Assembly (NCBI RefSeq): GCF_025499605.1
Contig: NZ_JAFMVC010000003.1
Location: 248,001-312,000 of the forward strand
Origin: Carboxylicivirga litoralis
Lineage (GTDB): Bacteria; Bacteroidota; Bacteroidia; Bacteroidales; Marinilabiliaceae
Length of the DNA: 64,000 nt
Direction of reading: 5' to 3'
Under the pieces are notes generated by a model that worked only from the letters and a program-made list of their open reading frames with translations, was not told the origin of the DNA and made no database searches. The position numbers and the translations under genes were made by a program. Below are positions 26,374-36,120 of the stretch, piece after piece. Every line of letters starts with the position of its first letter. Within the stretch, counting starts at the first letter, position 1.

Positions 26374-27606
26374 TTAAAATGTGAAACTTAGCTCTAATTC
26401 AAATAGTTCTAAATCAAGTTCTATTTGTTGGCCCGGATCCATTGGATTAATACCAGTTAAAGCATTGGATGGCGCATAGGTAACAGCCAGGTTCAAAGCA
26501 TTGTCTTTGTTGCCAACTTGTTTGGTTGCACCTAATGTAAAATGCTGATTATTCACCATTGGGGCCATAATATTAAAGTATACTTCAGAATCACGCACTG
26601 GCTCCTCGGTAAATGCGTAACCAGCTCTTAATGCCAGGGACTCATTCAACTGGTATTCGGTACCAAATTTAAATACTGTCATATCTTCCCAGCCAAAACC
26701 AGCACCATTATCGGCGCCTAATGCTCCCGTTGATGCAAAAGGATTGCTTAACGATTTAATTTCGCTATAGTTAATTTGCTGAACATCGAACAAAGCTCTC
26801 CAATTGTCAGTAATAGCGTAGTTAACACCAATGGTCCATGTGGAAGGAGCATCCATACTGCCTTGTTCAGCTAATAAGCCCTTATAGTTATCAAACTCAC
26901 TTGTGAACGCCCGGGTCTGATAGGTAGCACCTAAGTGAAAACCCTCAAAAAGTTCGCCGAGGTAACCAATTTTAGCGCCGATACCAATACTTAAGTCAGA
27001 GCCATTGCCCGATACATTTTTGGGGGACGAGGACAGTGCACTAAATGAGTTTAAACCATTGATTTCGAATAACTGGCTTACGATCATGGCAGAGATCCCA
27101 AACGAATGCTTTTCATTTATTTTATAGGAGTAAGTAGGGTCGATGTAAACCTGATAATAAGTGATGTTTGTAGTTTTGCTACTCGCGTCACCAAATGTTT
27201 GAGTTGGATATTCACACGACAATCCGTTGCCATGAACTGATACGCCAAAAGCACTTTTCTCATTCAATTGCCAATTGGCACCGAGATTAGGGATAAACAA
27301 TATTTTAACATCGCTCTCTATTTTTCCCGGAGCTAGGGGTAATGTCCCTGCTGCGCCACTGGGGGCACTAACCTTGTAGCTTGTTGTTGGAAACAAAAGT
27401 GTGGCCGACACATTAAATTGTTTGCCCAGATAAGCTCGCCCTGCCGGGTTATTACCAATTAATGACGTCTTGTAATAGGCCACACCGGCGCCGCCCATGC
27501 CTTTGCTAGTGGTGCCGAATCCAATGAAATAATAACCATTTGTTGCATTTACTGATATGGACAGGATGCTAATTAGCATTAAGGTTAGTAATTTTACTTT
27601 ATTCAT
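26374..27606 (-). CDS. OmpP1/FadL/TodX family outer-membrane transporter
   Basis: 410 aa beta-barrel protein that likely lets long-chain fatty acids or other hydrophobic compounds cross the outer membrane. A signal peptide ends near residue 21 (ISVNA), and the mature protein starts with TNGYYFIGFGTTSKGMGGAGV, the conserved FadL-type plug start (NPAGRAYL follows). The C-terminus ends in alternating residues with a final Phe (ELSFTF), the barrel assembly signal. It separates hemN from hemH but has its own terminator. A role in porphyrin or haem handling is not supported by the sequence. Confidence 0.9.
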   Translation of the reverse strand: MNKVKLLTLMLISILSISVNATNGYYFIGFGTTSKGMGGAGVAYYKTSLIGNNPAGRAYLGKQFNVSATLLFPTTSYKVSAPSGAAGTLPLAPGKIESDVKILFIPNLGANWQLNEKSAFGVSVHGNGLSCEYPTQTFGDASSKTTNITYYQVYIDPTYSYKINEKHSFGISAMIVSQLFEINGLNSFSALSSSPKNVSGNGSDLSIGIGAKIGYLGELFEGFHLGATYQTRAFTSEFDNYKGLLAEQGSMDAPSTWTIGVNYAITDNWRALFDVQQINYSEIKSLSNPFASTGALGADNGAGFGWEDMTVFKFGTEYQLNESLALRAGYAFTEEPVRDSEVYFNIMAPMVNNQHFTLGATKQVGNKDNALNLAVTYAPSNALTGINPMDPGQQIELDLELFELELSFTF

Positions 27607-27938
27607 AGTATTTGCTTCTGTTTAGTTTATTGCAAATAATACAATAAACATAAATAATAAATATATTTAATTAAGATAACAGAATCTCTCTACGTATTAT
27701 TTGATATATAGTTAGAGTTTTGATGCTTTATTTTTGTTTTTTATTTGTGTAAATAGAGTTAGTAGTAAACGAAATTATTTTAATTAACTCTTATTAAGTC
27801 ACCTAGAATTGTAACTTGATATTTATGCTAGTGATAAATTATTCGCTTTAAAGATAGACTTATTGCCAGGTTATAAGGACTAAAAAAGCTCTCACAATAA
27901 ATGGAGAGCTTTAAAACATCTATTAAAAAATAATTCTT
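27607..27938. other. AT-rich spacer between OmpP1 and hemN genes
   Basis: 332 bases, strongly AT-rich. The left end should hold the OmpP1 promoter, though no good -33/-7 pair was found. The right end holds the hemN terminator. A plus-strand TATTTTTG (27729-27736) has no -33 at a proper distance, so I do not call a small RNA. Confidence 0.5.
27881..27915 (-). terminator. hemN terminator
   Basis: AAAGCTCTC/GAGAGCTTT stem (27885-27893 with 27904-27912), followed on the minus strand by TTTTTTAG. Confidence 0.85.
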
Positions 27939-29318
27939 TTAGACAGTTTTTGAATATTGTCCTTTGCCTTTTTTCAAAGCGGGGTCAAAAGCCATTGCAA
28001 TGTTTCTAATCACATAACGGCCTTGACCAATAACAGTAAAGGCATCGTTTTCAATGGTCAGTAATTCATCGTCGATAAAAGACTGTACTTTCTCTTCAGC
28101 AAACTCAACAGCTGCATACACATCATCAATGGCTACTGAAAAGTCTTTGGCAATTTGCTTGAAATCGGCGTAATAATTACACATCAATTCGTTTATCACC
28201 TGGCGAACAATCTGTTCTTTCTGATTGAGTCGGTAACCGCGAACCACGGCTCTGCCATCAGCTTCCACCCGTTCCATGTACTTCTTGATGGTTTTCTCGT
28301 TCTGGCTGTAGGCATTAAACAACTGGCTAATGCTTGATGTGCCAAAACCATAGACCTGACCGGTGGTTTCGCGGGTGCAATAGCCCTGGAAATTACGGTG
28401 CAGTTTCTTTTCTGCCAGCGCAATGGCAAACTCATCGTCAGGTCGGGCAAAGTGATCCATACCGATGGCTACATAGCCGGCTTCGATGGCCATGTTATAG
28501 GCATCTTCCAGCATTGAAATCTTTTCATCAGGCGTAGGTAAACCGTACTGTTCCAGCATGCGCTGACGGCTGATGACTTGTGGAATATGTGCATATGAGA
28601 AGGTTACCAGTCTGTCCGGATTAGCGTCCAATGCTTCTGCTACCGTTTCTTTAAAGCTTTCACGTGTCTGGAACGGCAGGCCATAGACCAAATCAAGGTT
28701 GATGCCTGAGAAACCAATTTTCTTCAGGTACGCAATCATGTCTTTGACAGGCACTTTTGCCGGACGTCGATTGATGGCTGTCAGTACTTCTTTTTTAAAG
28801 TCCTGAATACCCAGACTAATACGGTTAAAACCCATGTCACGCAACTGATCCACCATATCATAGTCGAGGTAGGCCGGGCTACATTCCATGGCCATCTCGT
28901 ATTCATCGGCAAAATTGAAGTTAGCCTTAATGGTATCGGTGACTTTACGTATTAAGTCGGCCGATATGGCATTTGGTGTTCCTCCGCCCCAGTGAACCTG
29001 GGTGAGTTGACGGTCTTTCGAAACATCCTTTGATACCAGTTCAATTTCTTTAATGAGTACATCAATGTATTTCTCTATGGTGCTTTGTCCCATGCCTGTG
29101 TAGGTGGTACATCCGCAAAAGGTACACAACTGTGGACAAAAGGGGATGTGGACATACACTGATACATTTTCAGGCTTCTCGCCATTTGATAGAATCACAC
29201 TCTCCTTGTAATTCTCATTCCCATACTCCTCGTGGAAAAACGTTGCCGGTGGATAACTTGTATATCGTGGACCTGCTATATTGTATTTTTCCAGCAGATT
29301 TCTATCAAATTGTAACAT
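27939..29318 (-). CDS. hemN: Oxygen-independent coproporphyrinogen III oxidase
   Basis: Radical SAM enzyme that decarboxylates coproporphyrinogen III to protoporphyrinogen IX without oxygen, 459 aa. The 4Fe-4S motif C-x3-C-x2-C-x-C is at Cys61, 65, 68 and 70 (FCPQLCTFCGC), the true HemN form rather than the HemW form. The N-terminal YNIAGPRYTSYPPA and the GGGTPN motif for SAM also match. It fits life with little or no oxygen. It is on the same strand as hemE, 111 bases downstream, with a reiterated spacer between. Confidence 0.96.
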   Translation of the reverse strand: MLQFDRNLLEKYNIAGPRYTSYPPATFFHEEYGNENYKESVILSNGEKPENVSVYVHIPFCPQLCTFCGCTTYTGMGQSTIEKYIDVLIKEIELVSKDVSKDRQLTQVHWGGGTPNAISADLIRKVTDTIKANFNFADEYEMAMECSPAYLDYDMVDQLRDMGFNRISLGIQDFKKEVLTAINRRPAKVPVKDMIAYLKKIGFSGINLDLVYGLPFQTRESFKETVAEALDANPDRLVTFSYAHIPQVISRQRMLEQYGLPTPDEKISMLEDAYNMAIEAGYVAIGMDHFARPDDEFAIALAEKKLHRNFQGYCTRETTGQVYGFGTSSISQLFNAYSQNEKTIKKYMERVEADGRAVVRGYRLNQKEQIVRQVINELMCNYYADFKQIAKDFSVAIDDVYAAVEFAEEKVQSFIDDELLTIENDAFTVIGQGRYVIRNIAMAFDPALKKGKGQYSKTV

Positions 29319-29324
29319 CTCTTT

Positions 29325-29429
29325 TAATGATTAATTGTTAGTGATTAATGATTAGTGCTTCTATAGGTAAACAACAGTTAATGCGTTTTGCTCATTACTC
29401 ATTAACCATTTATCACTAATCATTAATAA
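29325..29429. repeat. ATTAGTGATTAATG-type inverted repeat between hemE and hemN
   Basis: The left arm (29325-29357) is made of the words TTAATGATTA, TTAGTGATTA and ATTAGTG. The right arm (29393-29429) is the same words in reverse complement. It fills the whole 111-base spacer. Confidence 0.75.
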
Positions 29430-30464
29430 TTACTTTCTTCCCCAATCAACTGATTTCACCCAGTCAATCACAAACTTCACATTTTCAACAGGTAAGTCGG
29501 GTAAGATGCCATGGCCCAGGTTGAAAATCCACTTTTGGTTATTGCGACCAAATGGCAGGTATTTCTCATTCAGTACTTTCTCAATCTCTGCTTGTGAAGC
29601 GTATAACAGGCGCGGGTCTAGATTGCCTTGCAAACCTACTTCCGGGTCAACAATCTCGCGGGCATGGTTCAGGTTCATGCGCCAGTCGATGCCTACAAAA
29701 TCAGCGACATCTTTGTTGATTTCTTTGATGCCGTTGCCCAAATCTTTTGGGAAGTAGATGGTTGGTACACCCTTATCGCGCACTGCGTTTAATATCTTTT
29801 TAGAGGCTGGCAAGAATAGCTCCAGGTACAAATCCTCAGGCAACAAGCCTCCATAGGTTTCGAATAACTGGAAAGCTTCAACACCATGTTCCACCTGTGT
29901 TAATGCATATTCGATGGATACTTCAGCGAGAGCATCAATAATTTTCTCACTGGTTTTTCTGTCTTTATACAGAAATTCGGTGGCATTCTTGAAGGTAATG
30001 TCACGCACATTATCGCGGAACATAAAACAGAATGTGGTCAATAAACCACCACAGAAGCCAATCAAAGGCTTACCCTCAGGTCGTGTTTCAATAATTTTGT
30101 CGATGGCAGCATACACATGTGATAACTTACTCATGTCTTTATTGAGCTGCTTCACCGGGTCGTCGAAGGTATGCAGAGGAGCGCCAAATTCAGGACCTGC
30201 TTTTGTAAACTTTAGTTTCATACCCAGGGCTTCGGGTACCACCAAAATGTCAGAAAACAAAATAGCCGCATCAACGCCCAAATCATAAATTGGCATCAAT
30301 GTGACTTCGGCTGCGAGCTTGGGGTCTTCCATTAACTCTGAGAAGGAATAATTCTCTTTGAGTGCTCTGTAGTTTGGTAACACGCGACCTGCCTGGCGCA
30401 TAAACCACACCGGAGGACGCTCGGTATTTTTACCGTGTATTGTATCTAGAAAAATGTTATTCAT
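29430..30464 (-). CDS. hemE: Uroporphyrinogen decarboxylase
   Basis: Removes four carboxyl groups from uroporphyrinogen III to give coproporphyrinogen III, 344 aa, no cofactor. The active-site signature RPPVWFMRQAGRVLPNYR is at residues 16-33, and FSDILVVPEALG and CGGLLTTF follow. Length and motifs are normal. It lies between hemL and hemN on the same strand, with spacers of about 97 and 111 bases filled by reiterated words. Confidence 0.97.
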   Translation of the reverse strand: MNNIFLDTIHGKNTERPPVWFMRQAGRVLPNYRALKENYSFSELMEDPKLAAEVTLMPIYDLGVDAAILFSDILVVPEALGMKLKFTKAGPEFGAPLHTFDDPVKQLNKDMSKLSHVYAAIDKIIETRPEGKPLIGFCGGLLTTFCFMFRDNVRDITFKNATEFLYKDRKTSEKIIDALAEVSIEYALTQVEHGVEAFQLFETYGGLLPEDLYLELFLPASKKILNAVRDKGVPTIYFPKDLGNGIKEINKDVADFVGIDWRMNLNHAREIVDPEVGLQGNLDPRLLYASQAEIEKVLNEKYLPFGRNNQKWIFNLGHGILPDLPVENVKFVIDWVKSVDWGRK

Positions 30465-30473
30465 AACAAAAAA

Positions 30474-30558
30474 AGTATCAAGTATTAAGATATCAGTATC
30501 AAGACGATTTACAGCTTGGGTGTAGCCTATTGGTAATCATCTTGTGTATTGATACTTA
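30474..30558. repeat. AGTATCAAG-type repeat between hemL and hemE
   Basis: AGTATCAAGTATTAAGATAT and CAGTATCAAGAC (30474-30504) reiterate one word. A partial inverted copy (CTTGTGTATTGATACTTA) is at 30541-30558. It fills the 97-base spacer. Confidence 0.7.
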
Positions 30559-30561
30559 TGT

Positions 30562-31854
30562 CTATTTTATAGCTTCTAACGCTTTACGATTTCCTTTTAT
30601 CAGCTTCTCCAAATCTTCCTCGGTGTGCGCCATCGAAATAAACAGGCACTCAAACTGTGAGGGGGCGATGTACAAGCCATTTTCAACTGCATTTTTGAAA
30701 TACTCGGCATATTTACCGGTATCCGAAGTCATGGCTTCGTCGAAGGACGTCACTTGCTTAGCCTCTGTAAAGAATGCGGTCATCATTGAACCCACGCGGT
30801 TTAAGACCACATTCAGGCCTAGCTCTTCGGCGTTTAGGCGGAAACCCGCTTCTACAAAAGCAGCTTTCTTTTCCAAATCTTCGTAGGCGTTTGGCGTTTC
30901 ATCCAACTTCTTGAGAGCCGTTAAACCAGCTGCCATTGCTAATGGGTTACCCGACAAGGTACCAGCTTGGTAAACAGGGCCGATAGGAGCCAGAATGTCC
31001 ATAATTTCTTTACGACCGCCGTAGGCACCAACGGGCAGACCTCCACCAATGATTTTACCCATGGTTGTTAAGTCAGGCATCACACCAAAGTATTCCTGTG
31101 CACCTCCTTTAGCCAGACGGAAACCGGTGATGACTTCGTCGAAAATCAATAAGGCACCATGCTTTTCTGTTAGTTCTTTTAAGCCTTGTAAGAAGCCTTC
31201 AGCCGGGGGTACTACGCCCATATTACCGGCAACCGGTTCAACAATAACGGCTGCTATTTGCTCCGGATGCTTATCAAACAATTGACATACAGAGTCCAGG
31301 TTGTTGTAATCGGCGGTTAAAGTATCTTTGGCAGTGCTTTTCGTTACACCTGGACTATCGGGCAAGCCAAGTGTAATGGCACCTGAACCTGCTTTAATTA
31401 AAAAACTATCACCATGTCCGTGGTAGCAACCGGCAAACTTAATTATTAACTCGCGCTTAGTATATCCACGCGCCAGACGGATGGCACTCATGGTGGCTTC
31501 CGTACCGGAATTCACCATACGAACTTTCTCCACCGAAGGCACCATCTTAACGATTTGTTCTGCCATCTCGGTTTCTATCTGAGTGGGCGCACCATAACTC
31601 GTTCCATTGGCTGCCGCCTCTGCTACAGCTTTCAAAACATCATCATGTGCATGGCCTAAAATAAGTGGCCCCCATGAGGCAACAAAGTCAGTATATTCGT
31701 TACCATCAATATCCCAGATGGTGGTTCCTTTGGCTTTCTTTACAAAAATGGGGTCGATACCTACACTTTTAAAGGCACGTACCGGTGAGTTAACGCCTCC
31801 GGGAATTACTTCCTGTGCTTGTTTAAAGGCGTTTTTACTATTGTTGTTATTCAT
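30562..31854 (-). CDS. hemL: Glutamate-1-semialdehyde 2,1-aminomutase
   Basis: PLP enzyme making 5-aminolevulinate in the C5 pathway, 430 aa. It opens with [22 protein letters not shown]. The PLP lysine is in [18 protein letters not shown], and the pyridine-N contact Asp is in [29 protein letters not shown] is also typical of the family. It is located between hemB and hemE. With hemA and the charged tRNA-Glu it gives the entry to the pathway. There is no ALA synthase. Confidence 0.97.
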   Translation of the reverse strand: MNNNNSKNAFKQAQEVIPGGVNSPVRAFKSVGIDPIFVKKAKGTTIWDIDGNEYTDFVASWGPLILGHAHDDVLKAVAEAAANGTSYGAPTQIETEMAEQIVKMVPSVEKVRMVNSGTEATMSAIRLARGYTKRELIIKFAGCYHGHGDSFLIKAGSGAITLGLPDSPGVTKSTAKDTLTADYNNLDSVCQLFDKHPEQIAAVIVEPVAGNMGVVPPAEGFLQGLKELTEKHGALLIFDEVITGFRLAKGGAQEYFGVMPDLTTMGKIIGGGLPVGAYGGRKEIMDILAPIGPVYQAGTLSGNPLAMAAGLTALKKLDETPNAYEDLEKKAAFVEAGFRLNAEELGLNVVLNRVGSMMTAFFTEAKQVTSFDEAMTSDTGKYAEYFKNAVENGLYIAPSQFECLFISMAHTEEDLEKLIKGNRKALEAIK

Positions 31855-31875
31855 TGTTTTTTAGATGTAAGATTT

Positions 31876-31926
31876 AAGACAAAAGACTCAAGACAAAAAG
31901 AAGCTAGAGGCTAATAGCTAGCTTCT
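31876..31926. repeat. AAGAC-word repeat and hairpin between hemB and hemL
   Basis: The words AAGAC, AAAAGAC and TCAAGAC repeat at 31876-31893. They are followed by a perfect 9-bp hairpin, AGAAGCTAG (31899-31907) with CTAGCTTCT (31918-31926). Confidence 0.7.
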
Positions 31927-31938
31927 GGTCTCTTTCTG

Positions 31939-32919
31939 TTACTTCTGTCCGTTTAAAATATCGGCCGCATCCAATGCATGATAGGTAATGATGATGTCGG
32001 CACCAGCTCGTTTTATCGATAGCAATACCTCCATCATAACGCGGTCTTCATCAATCCAATCGTTGGCACCGGCTGCTTTCACCATGCTAAACTCGCCACT
32101 CACGTTGTAAGCTGCTGTAGGCATTTCAAATTCAGTCTTGGTGCGATAGATAATGTCTAAATAACTGAGTGCAGGCTTAACCATCACCATGTCGGCACCT
32201 TCTTCAATGTCGGCAGCAATTTCGCGCATGGCTTCGTCGCTGTTGGCCGGATTCATCTGGTAGGTGCTACGATCGCCAAACTGGGGTGCGCTTTCTGCAG
32301 CCTCGCGGAAAGGACCATAAAAACCTGATGCATATTTAGCAGCATATGACATGATAGGAATTTTTTCAAAATCAGCTAAGTCCAATGCTTCGCGGATACG
32401 CAATACTCTTCCATCCATCATATCACTGGGTGCAATAACATCGGCACCGGCTTCGGCTAATGACACCGATTGGTCAGCTAATGTTTTTAGCGTACTGTCG
32501 TTGTCTACATCGCCGTCGATAATGGTTCCGCAATGTCCGTGCGTCGTGTATTCGCAGTTACATACATCGGCGATGATCAGGATATCATCAATCTCGGCTT
32601 TAATGGCGCGAATAGCTTTTTGTACAATACCATTGTGCTGGCAGGCTACATGACCGTGCTCGTCCTTGCTTTCAGGAATGCCGAAAAGCAAAACACTTTT
32701 CACGCCTTTTGATACGGCCAGTTTGCATTCTTCAACCAAAACGTCGACTGACATCTGGTAATTACCAGGCATTGAACTAATAGGATTTTTAACGCCTTTG
32801 CCAGGACAAACAAATAATGGGTAAACCAAATCTTCAACACGTAAGTGCGTTTCGGTTACCATGTTGCGTAATATCTTGTTGTATCTTAATCTTCTGAGAC
32901 GGGTATCAGGAAATGCCAT
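31939..32919 (-). CDS. hemB: Delta-aminolevulinic acid dehydratase (porphobilinogen synthase)
   Basis: Condenses two 5-aminolevulinates to porphobilinogen, 326 aa. The zinc site is of the Cys-rich kind: [14 protein letters not shown], so a zinc-dependent enzyme is predicted, not the Asp-rich Mg form. The two Schiff-base lysines are in [14 protein letters not shown] and [12 protein letters not shown]. The gene lies 14 bases after hemD on the same strand, so it is clearly in one operon with hemA-hemC-hemD. Confidence 0.97.
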   Translation of the reverse strand: MAFPDTRLRRLRYNKILRNMVTETHLRVEDLVYPLFVCPGKGVKNPISSMPGNYQMSVDVLVEECKLAVSKGVKSVLLFGIPESKDEHGHVACQHNGIVQKAIRAIKAEIDDILIIADVCNCEYTTHGHCGTIIDGDVDNDSTLKTLADQSVSLAEAGADVIAPSDMMDGRVLRIREALDLADFEKIPIMSYAAKYASGFYGPFREAAESAPQFGDRSTYQMNPANSDEAMREIAADIEEGADMVMVKPALSYLDIIYRTKTEFEMPTAAYNVSGEFSMVKAAGANDWIDEDRVMMEVLLSIKRAGADIIITYHALDAADILNGQK

Positions 32920-32933
32920 AGTATTATTTTTTA

Positions 32934-33686
32934 TTAACGATATTGAGGTTTTAATTGTAATTTAATTTCTTGCCAAAGCCCTTCGTAAGTAGATAAACGA
33001 GCAATAACTGCCGGTACTATTTCTCTCTTACGCATGGATTTTGTGGTGGCCGGTCCAATGGAAGCAAAGCCTACTTCGCTGTGTAGGTATTCTCCATATA
33101 AGTTCATAAAGCCGGTGAAGCATGATGGACTGGTACAGACAACCAACATCGGTTTTTGTGACTTAAGTAGCTCGACGGTTTTTTCGTTTTGCTTATCTGC
33201 TATAATGGTTCGATATACATTGTAACGTTTATAGTCGCATACATTTTTCAGTCCATCAGCCAATGTGTTTTCAGCCAGTTCACCAAGCATACCTACCCAT
33301 TTTTCGCCTGGACGAACATGTGCTTGCTGTAATTCTTTAACCAAGTCAGATGCTGTTCGTCCGCCTGACACCCACCAGGGTTTCATTCCATGTTTTTCAA
33401 GTACCTGGGCTGTTTTTTTGCCAATGCATATAAAGCTTTTGTCAAGTACATCAGCAGGCTTAACCTGTTGAAAAAAGTATTCAACGCCCCGTTTGCTGGT
33501 AAATATTATTCGTCGGCTTTGATACAAATGTTTTTTGCATTCATCTTCAAGCGTGACTTGCTCGGTATCAATCATTGGGTCACATATCACCTCTACACCT
33601 TCACTCATCAACCCATTGTACAATAAATCATCATTACCAATCGGGTGGGTCAGCACAACTGTTGTTTGTCGCGAATAAGGATCCAT
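32934..33686 (-). CDS. hemD: Uroporphyrinogen-III synthase
   Basis: Closes and flips ring D of hydroxymethylbilane to give uroporphyrinogen III, 250 aa. HemD sequences are poorly conserved. The recognisable parts are [29 protein letters not shown] and [14 protein letters not shown], with [14 protein letters not shown] near the end. Position helps the call: one base separates it from hemC and 14 from hemB. No frameshift was seen. Confidence 0.92.
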   Translation of the reverse strand: MDPYSRQTTVVLTHPIGNDDLLYNGLMSEGVEVICDPMIDTEQVTLEDECKKHLYQSRRIIFTSKRGVEYFFQQVKPADVLDKSFICIGKKTAQVLEKHGMKPWWVSGGRTASDLVKELQQAHVRPGEKWVGMLGELAENTLADGLKNVCDYKRYNVYRTIIADKQNEKTVELLKSQKPMLVVCTSPSCFTGFMNLYGEYLHSEVGFASIGPATTKSMRKREIVPAVIARLSTYEGLWQEIKLQLKPQYR

Positions 33687-33687
33687 G

Positions 33688-34626
33688 CTACTGATTATTT
33701 AATGTCCTAACTTTTTCAAGAATTTCAACTCCACCCGACTGGGCGATTTGTTGAGCCAATTTACGACCAATTTCTTCAGCATCACAAGCTTTTCCACTCA
33801 ATTCTGCACGTAATTCTTTTGTGCCATCAGGCATGGCCACCAAGCCAAGCAAGTGAAGCTGTTCATCCTCAACTTTAGCATAGGCACCAATTGGTATCTG
33901 GCAGCCTCCTTCCAGTTCATTAAGGAAACTCCGTTCGGCTGTTATTTGTTGGTAACTGGTTTCGCAATGCAGTTTTTTTACGATAGCATCAATTGTTGCA
34001 TCGTTTTCTCTTATTTCGATGGCAATAGCCCCTTGACCGCAAGCTGAAACAAAATAATCAGCTTCAAATAATTGGGTGATTATCTCGTTGTATCCTAGGC
34101 GAATCAATCCGGCACCAGCCATCACCATGGCATCGCAGTGACCATTGTTCATCTTATTAAGACGAGTATCCACATTACCACGGATATCGACTACCTTCAC
34201 CTTTGGATTAAGTCGATGCACTTGCGCTTTACGACGAAGGCTTGAAGTGGCTACAGTATGTTCCTCAGTCATGTCTTCCAGCGCAAGGCCGTCTTTACTC
34301 ACCCAGGCATCTTTATATTCGGCTCGTTTAAGAATAGCTCCTAACTGAGCACCTTCCGGGAAGATGGTAGGTAAATCCTTTAAACTATGGACACACATAT
34401 CCACTTCATTGGCAAACAGGGCGTGTTCCAATTCTTTTGTAAACAAGCCTTTGTCGCCTATTTTCGATAGCGCAACATCCAGTATTTTATCTCCTTTTGT
34501 TGAGATAATGACTGTTTCAAATGATTTATCAGGAAATGCTTCTTCAAGCTTCGATTTAACCAGGTTGGCTTGATAAAGGGCGAGTTTACTTCCTCGTGTT
34601 CCTATGCGGATAGTGGATTTATTCAT
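33688..34626 (-). CDS. hemC: Hydroxymethylbilane synthase (porphobilinogen deaminase)
   Basis: Polymerises four porphobilinogens into hydroxymethylbilane, 312 aa. It opens IRIGTRGSKLALYQA. The Cys that carries the dipyrromethane cofactor is Cys242 in NELEGGCQIPIGAYA, the same number as in E. coli. The catalytic Asp lies in VHSLKDLPT. It is the second gene after hemA (56-base gap) and directly abuts hemD. Confidence 0.97.
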   Translation of the reverse strand: MNKSTIRIGTRGSKLALYQANLVKSKLEEAFPDKSFETVIISTKGDKILDVALSKIGDKGLFTKELEHALFANEVDMCVHSLKDLPTIFPEGAQLGAILKRAEYKDAWVSKDGLALEDMTEEHTVATSSLRRKAQVHRLNPKVKVVDIRGNVDTRLNKMNNGHCDAMVMAGAGLIRLGYNEIITQLFEADYFVSACGQGAIAIEIRENDATIDAIVKKLHCETSYQQITAERSFLNELEGGCQIPIGAYAKVEDEQLHLLGLVAMPDGTKELRAELSGKACDAEEIGRKLAQQIAQSGGVEILEKVRTLNNQ

Positions 34627-34682
34627 ATATAATTCTGGAGCTGTGAAATAAAAATACAGATGAAAAACATCTGTATAATTCT

Positions 34683-35951
34683 CTATGAGTTAAAGTTAAA
34701 AAATTCTTCGAGTATTTTAACTTTTTCTGAATCACGACCATCATTTGTCACTTCTTTCATCTGCTTTATTAACATGCGTGTTAACTTAGCACTAAGGTGG
34801 TCGCCGTACTCATTTATTTTTTGAGACGCTTCAGCATCATCTTTTACTTTCTTATAGTTTTTAGCTTCAAGTGCATGAACGTCTTTAAAAGTAGATGTGA
34901 TAGCACCAATGGCAGAACTCATGCGGCGAATGTTTAACCAATCATCAAACTCAGCCAGCACCTCTTCAATAATAGCCTCAGCTTCTTGTAGCTTGCCTTT
35001 GCGTTTTTCGAAATTGGTCTTAACCACTTCTTCCAGGTGGTCTAAGTCATATATGCAAACGTTATCCACGTTCTTTGCTTCTGGTTCTACGTTGCGAGGA
35101 CTGCACAAGTCAAGAATCATCAATGGCTTGTTGCTTCTCTTCTGCATCACCTCTTCCAACATTTCTTTGGTTAGCAAGGCTCGCGATGAGCCTGTAGTGT
35201 ATGTTACCATATCAACGGCTAACAACTGCTCAATATGTGATTCAAATGGGAATGCAACACCATGTACGCGGTCGGCCAACTGCTCTGCTTTACCTAATGT
35301 GCGGTTGGTAATCCAGTTGTTGATGCATCCTTTTTTCGACAAGTTTAGCGCAACAATGGTTCCTGTTTCGCCGGCACCTACAGTTAAAGCTTTAATATTT
35401 GGGAAATCACCTAATTTATTGCTGGCTAATTCTACTGCTGCCGAGCTTACAGATACGGCTCCTTTGTTAAGCGCAGTTTTTGTTCTTACCAATTTACCAG
35501 CTTCAAAGGCCTTATGAACCATGCGTGTTAACTCAGGCCCAACTAAAGCGGTGTTGTCCACCCACGAAAAAGCTTCTTTTAATTGCGACACAATTTGGTA
35601 TTCGCCCAATATTAATGAATCCAAACCTGTAGCGACTCTGAACAAATGGCGGGCACATTCTAAACCTTTGTGTGAATAAAGGTATTTTTTAACACTTTGG
35701 TCTTTCTTGAAATAGGAGATATAGGCGGTGGTTACTTCGTCAATATACTTGTTAGTGTTGGCAATAAGTGCTGAGTTAGCTTCAAAATATAATTCGGTAC
35801 GATTACAAGTGCTCAGTGCCATAATGCCTTCCACATCGCACTTTTGATTGAGGTATTCGTATAGTCCGTTAATCTCTTCCTTTGTGATAACGAGTTGTTC
35901 GCGAATCTCGAGCAAAGCAGTTTGATGACTAATTCCAATTAAACCAACCAT
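34683..35951 (-). CDS. hemA: Glutamyl-tRNA reductase
   Basis: First committed step of C5 haem synthesis: NADPH-dependent reduction of glutamyl-tRNA to glutamate-1-semialdehyde, 422 aa. The catalytic Cys49 lies in LSTCNRTELYFE. EYQIVSQLKEAF, an NADPH domain with TVGAGETGTIVALNL, and a C-terminal helical dimerisation region follow. It is first in the hem operon and has its own -7 element upstream, so it is probably the main control point of the cluster. Confidence 0.97.
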   Translation of the reverse strand: MVGLIGISHQTALLEIREQLVITKEEINGLYEYLNQKCDVEGIMALSTCNRTELYFEANSALIANTNKYIDEVTTAYISYFKKDQSVKKYLYSHKGLECARHLFRVATGLDSLILGEYQIVSQLKEAFSWVDNTALVGPELTRMVHKAFEAGKLVRTKTALNKGAVSVSSAAVELASNKLGDFPNIKALTVGAGETGTIVALNLSKKGCINNWITNRTLGKAEQLADRVHGVAFPFESHIEQLLAVDMVTYTTGSSRALLTKEMLEEVMQKRSNKPLMILDLCSPRNVEPEAKNVDNVCIYDLDHLEEVVKTNFEKRKGKLQEAEAIIEEVLAEFDDWLNIRRMSSAIGAITSTFKDVHALEAKNYKKVKDDAEASQKINEYGDHLSAKLTRMLIKQMKEVTNDGRDSEKVKILEEFFNFNS

Positions 35952-36012
35952 ATTTCAATTCAGAATTACTTGTTCATTTGTTAGCGAAAGCTACTCCTGG
36001 CAGCTTATGAAT

Positions 36013-36040
36013 CAAAAGTAAGATACAAATCTGTAGCAAA
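36013..36040 (-). promoter_or_regulatory. Candidate hemA operon promoter
   Basis: On the minus strand TACTTTTG (36020-36013) is a full -7 match. TTTG (36040-36037) is a -33 candidate, but the spacer is only 16 bp, so the core promoter may be weak or activated. The leader would be about 55 bases. Confidence 0.5.
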
Positions 36041-36120
36041 TCTGAAGAAATGACAATTTTGGTAACTGACTACTTGTTTAGAATGTTTTTAGATAAAATC
36101 GATTTTGTTTTTGGGACGGA

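Noticed and set aside
27700-27736. Possible small RNA promoter in the OmpP1-hemN spacer
   Set aside because: TTTG and TATTTTTG are 25 bp apart, too far, and the hemN terminator alone explains the downstream hairpin.
34897-35517. 206-codon open frame on the plus strand inside hemA
   Set aside because: Antisense shadow of a strongly conserved gene; Ser/Ala-rich composition with no domain.
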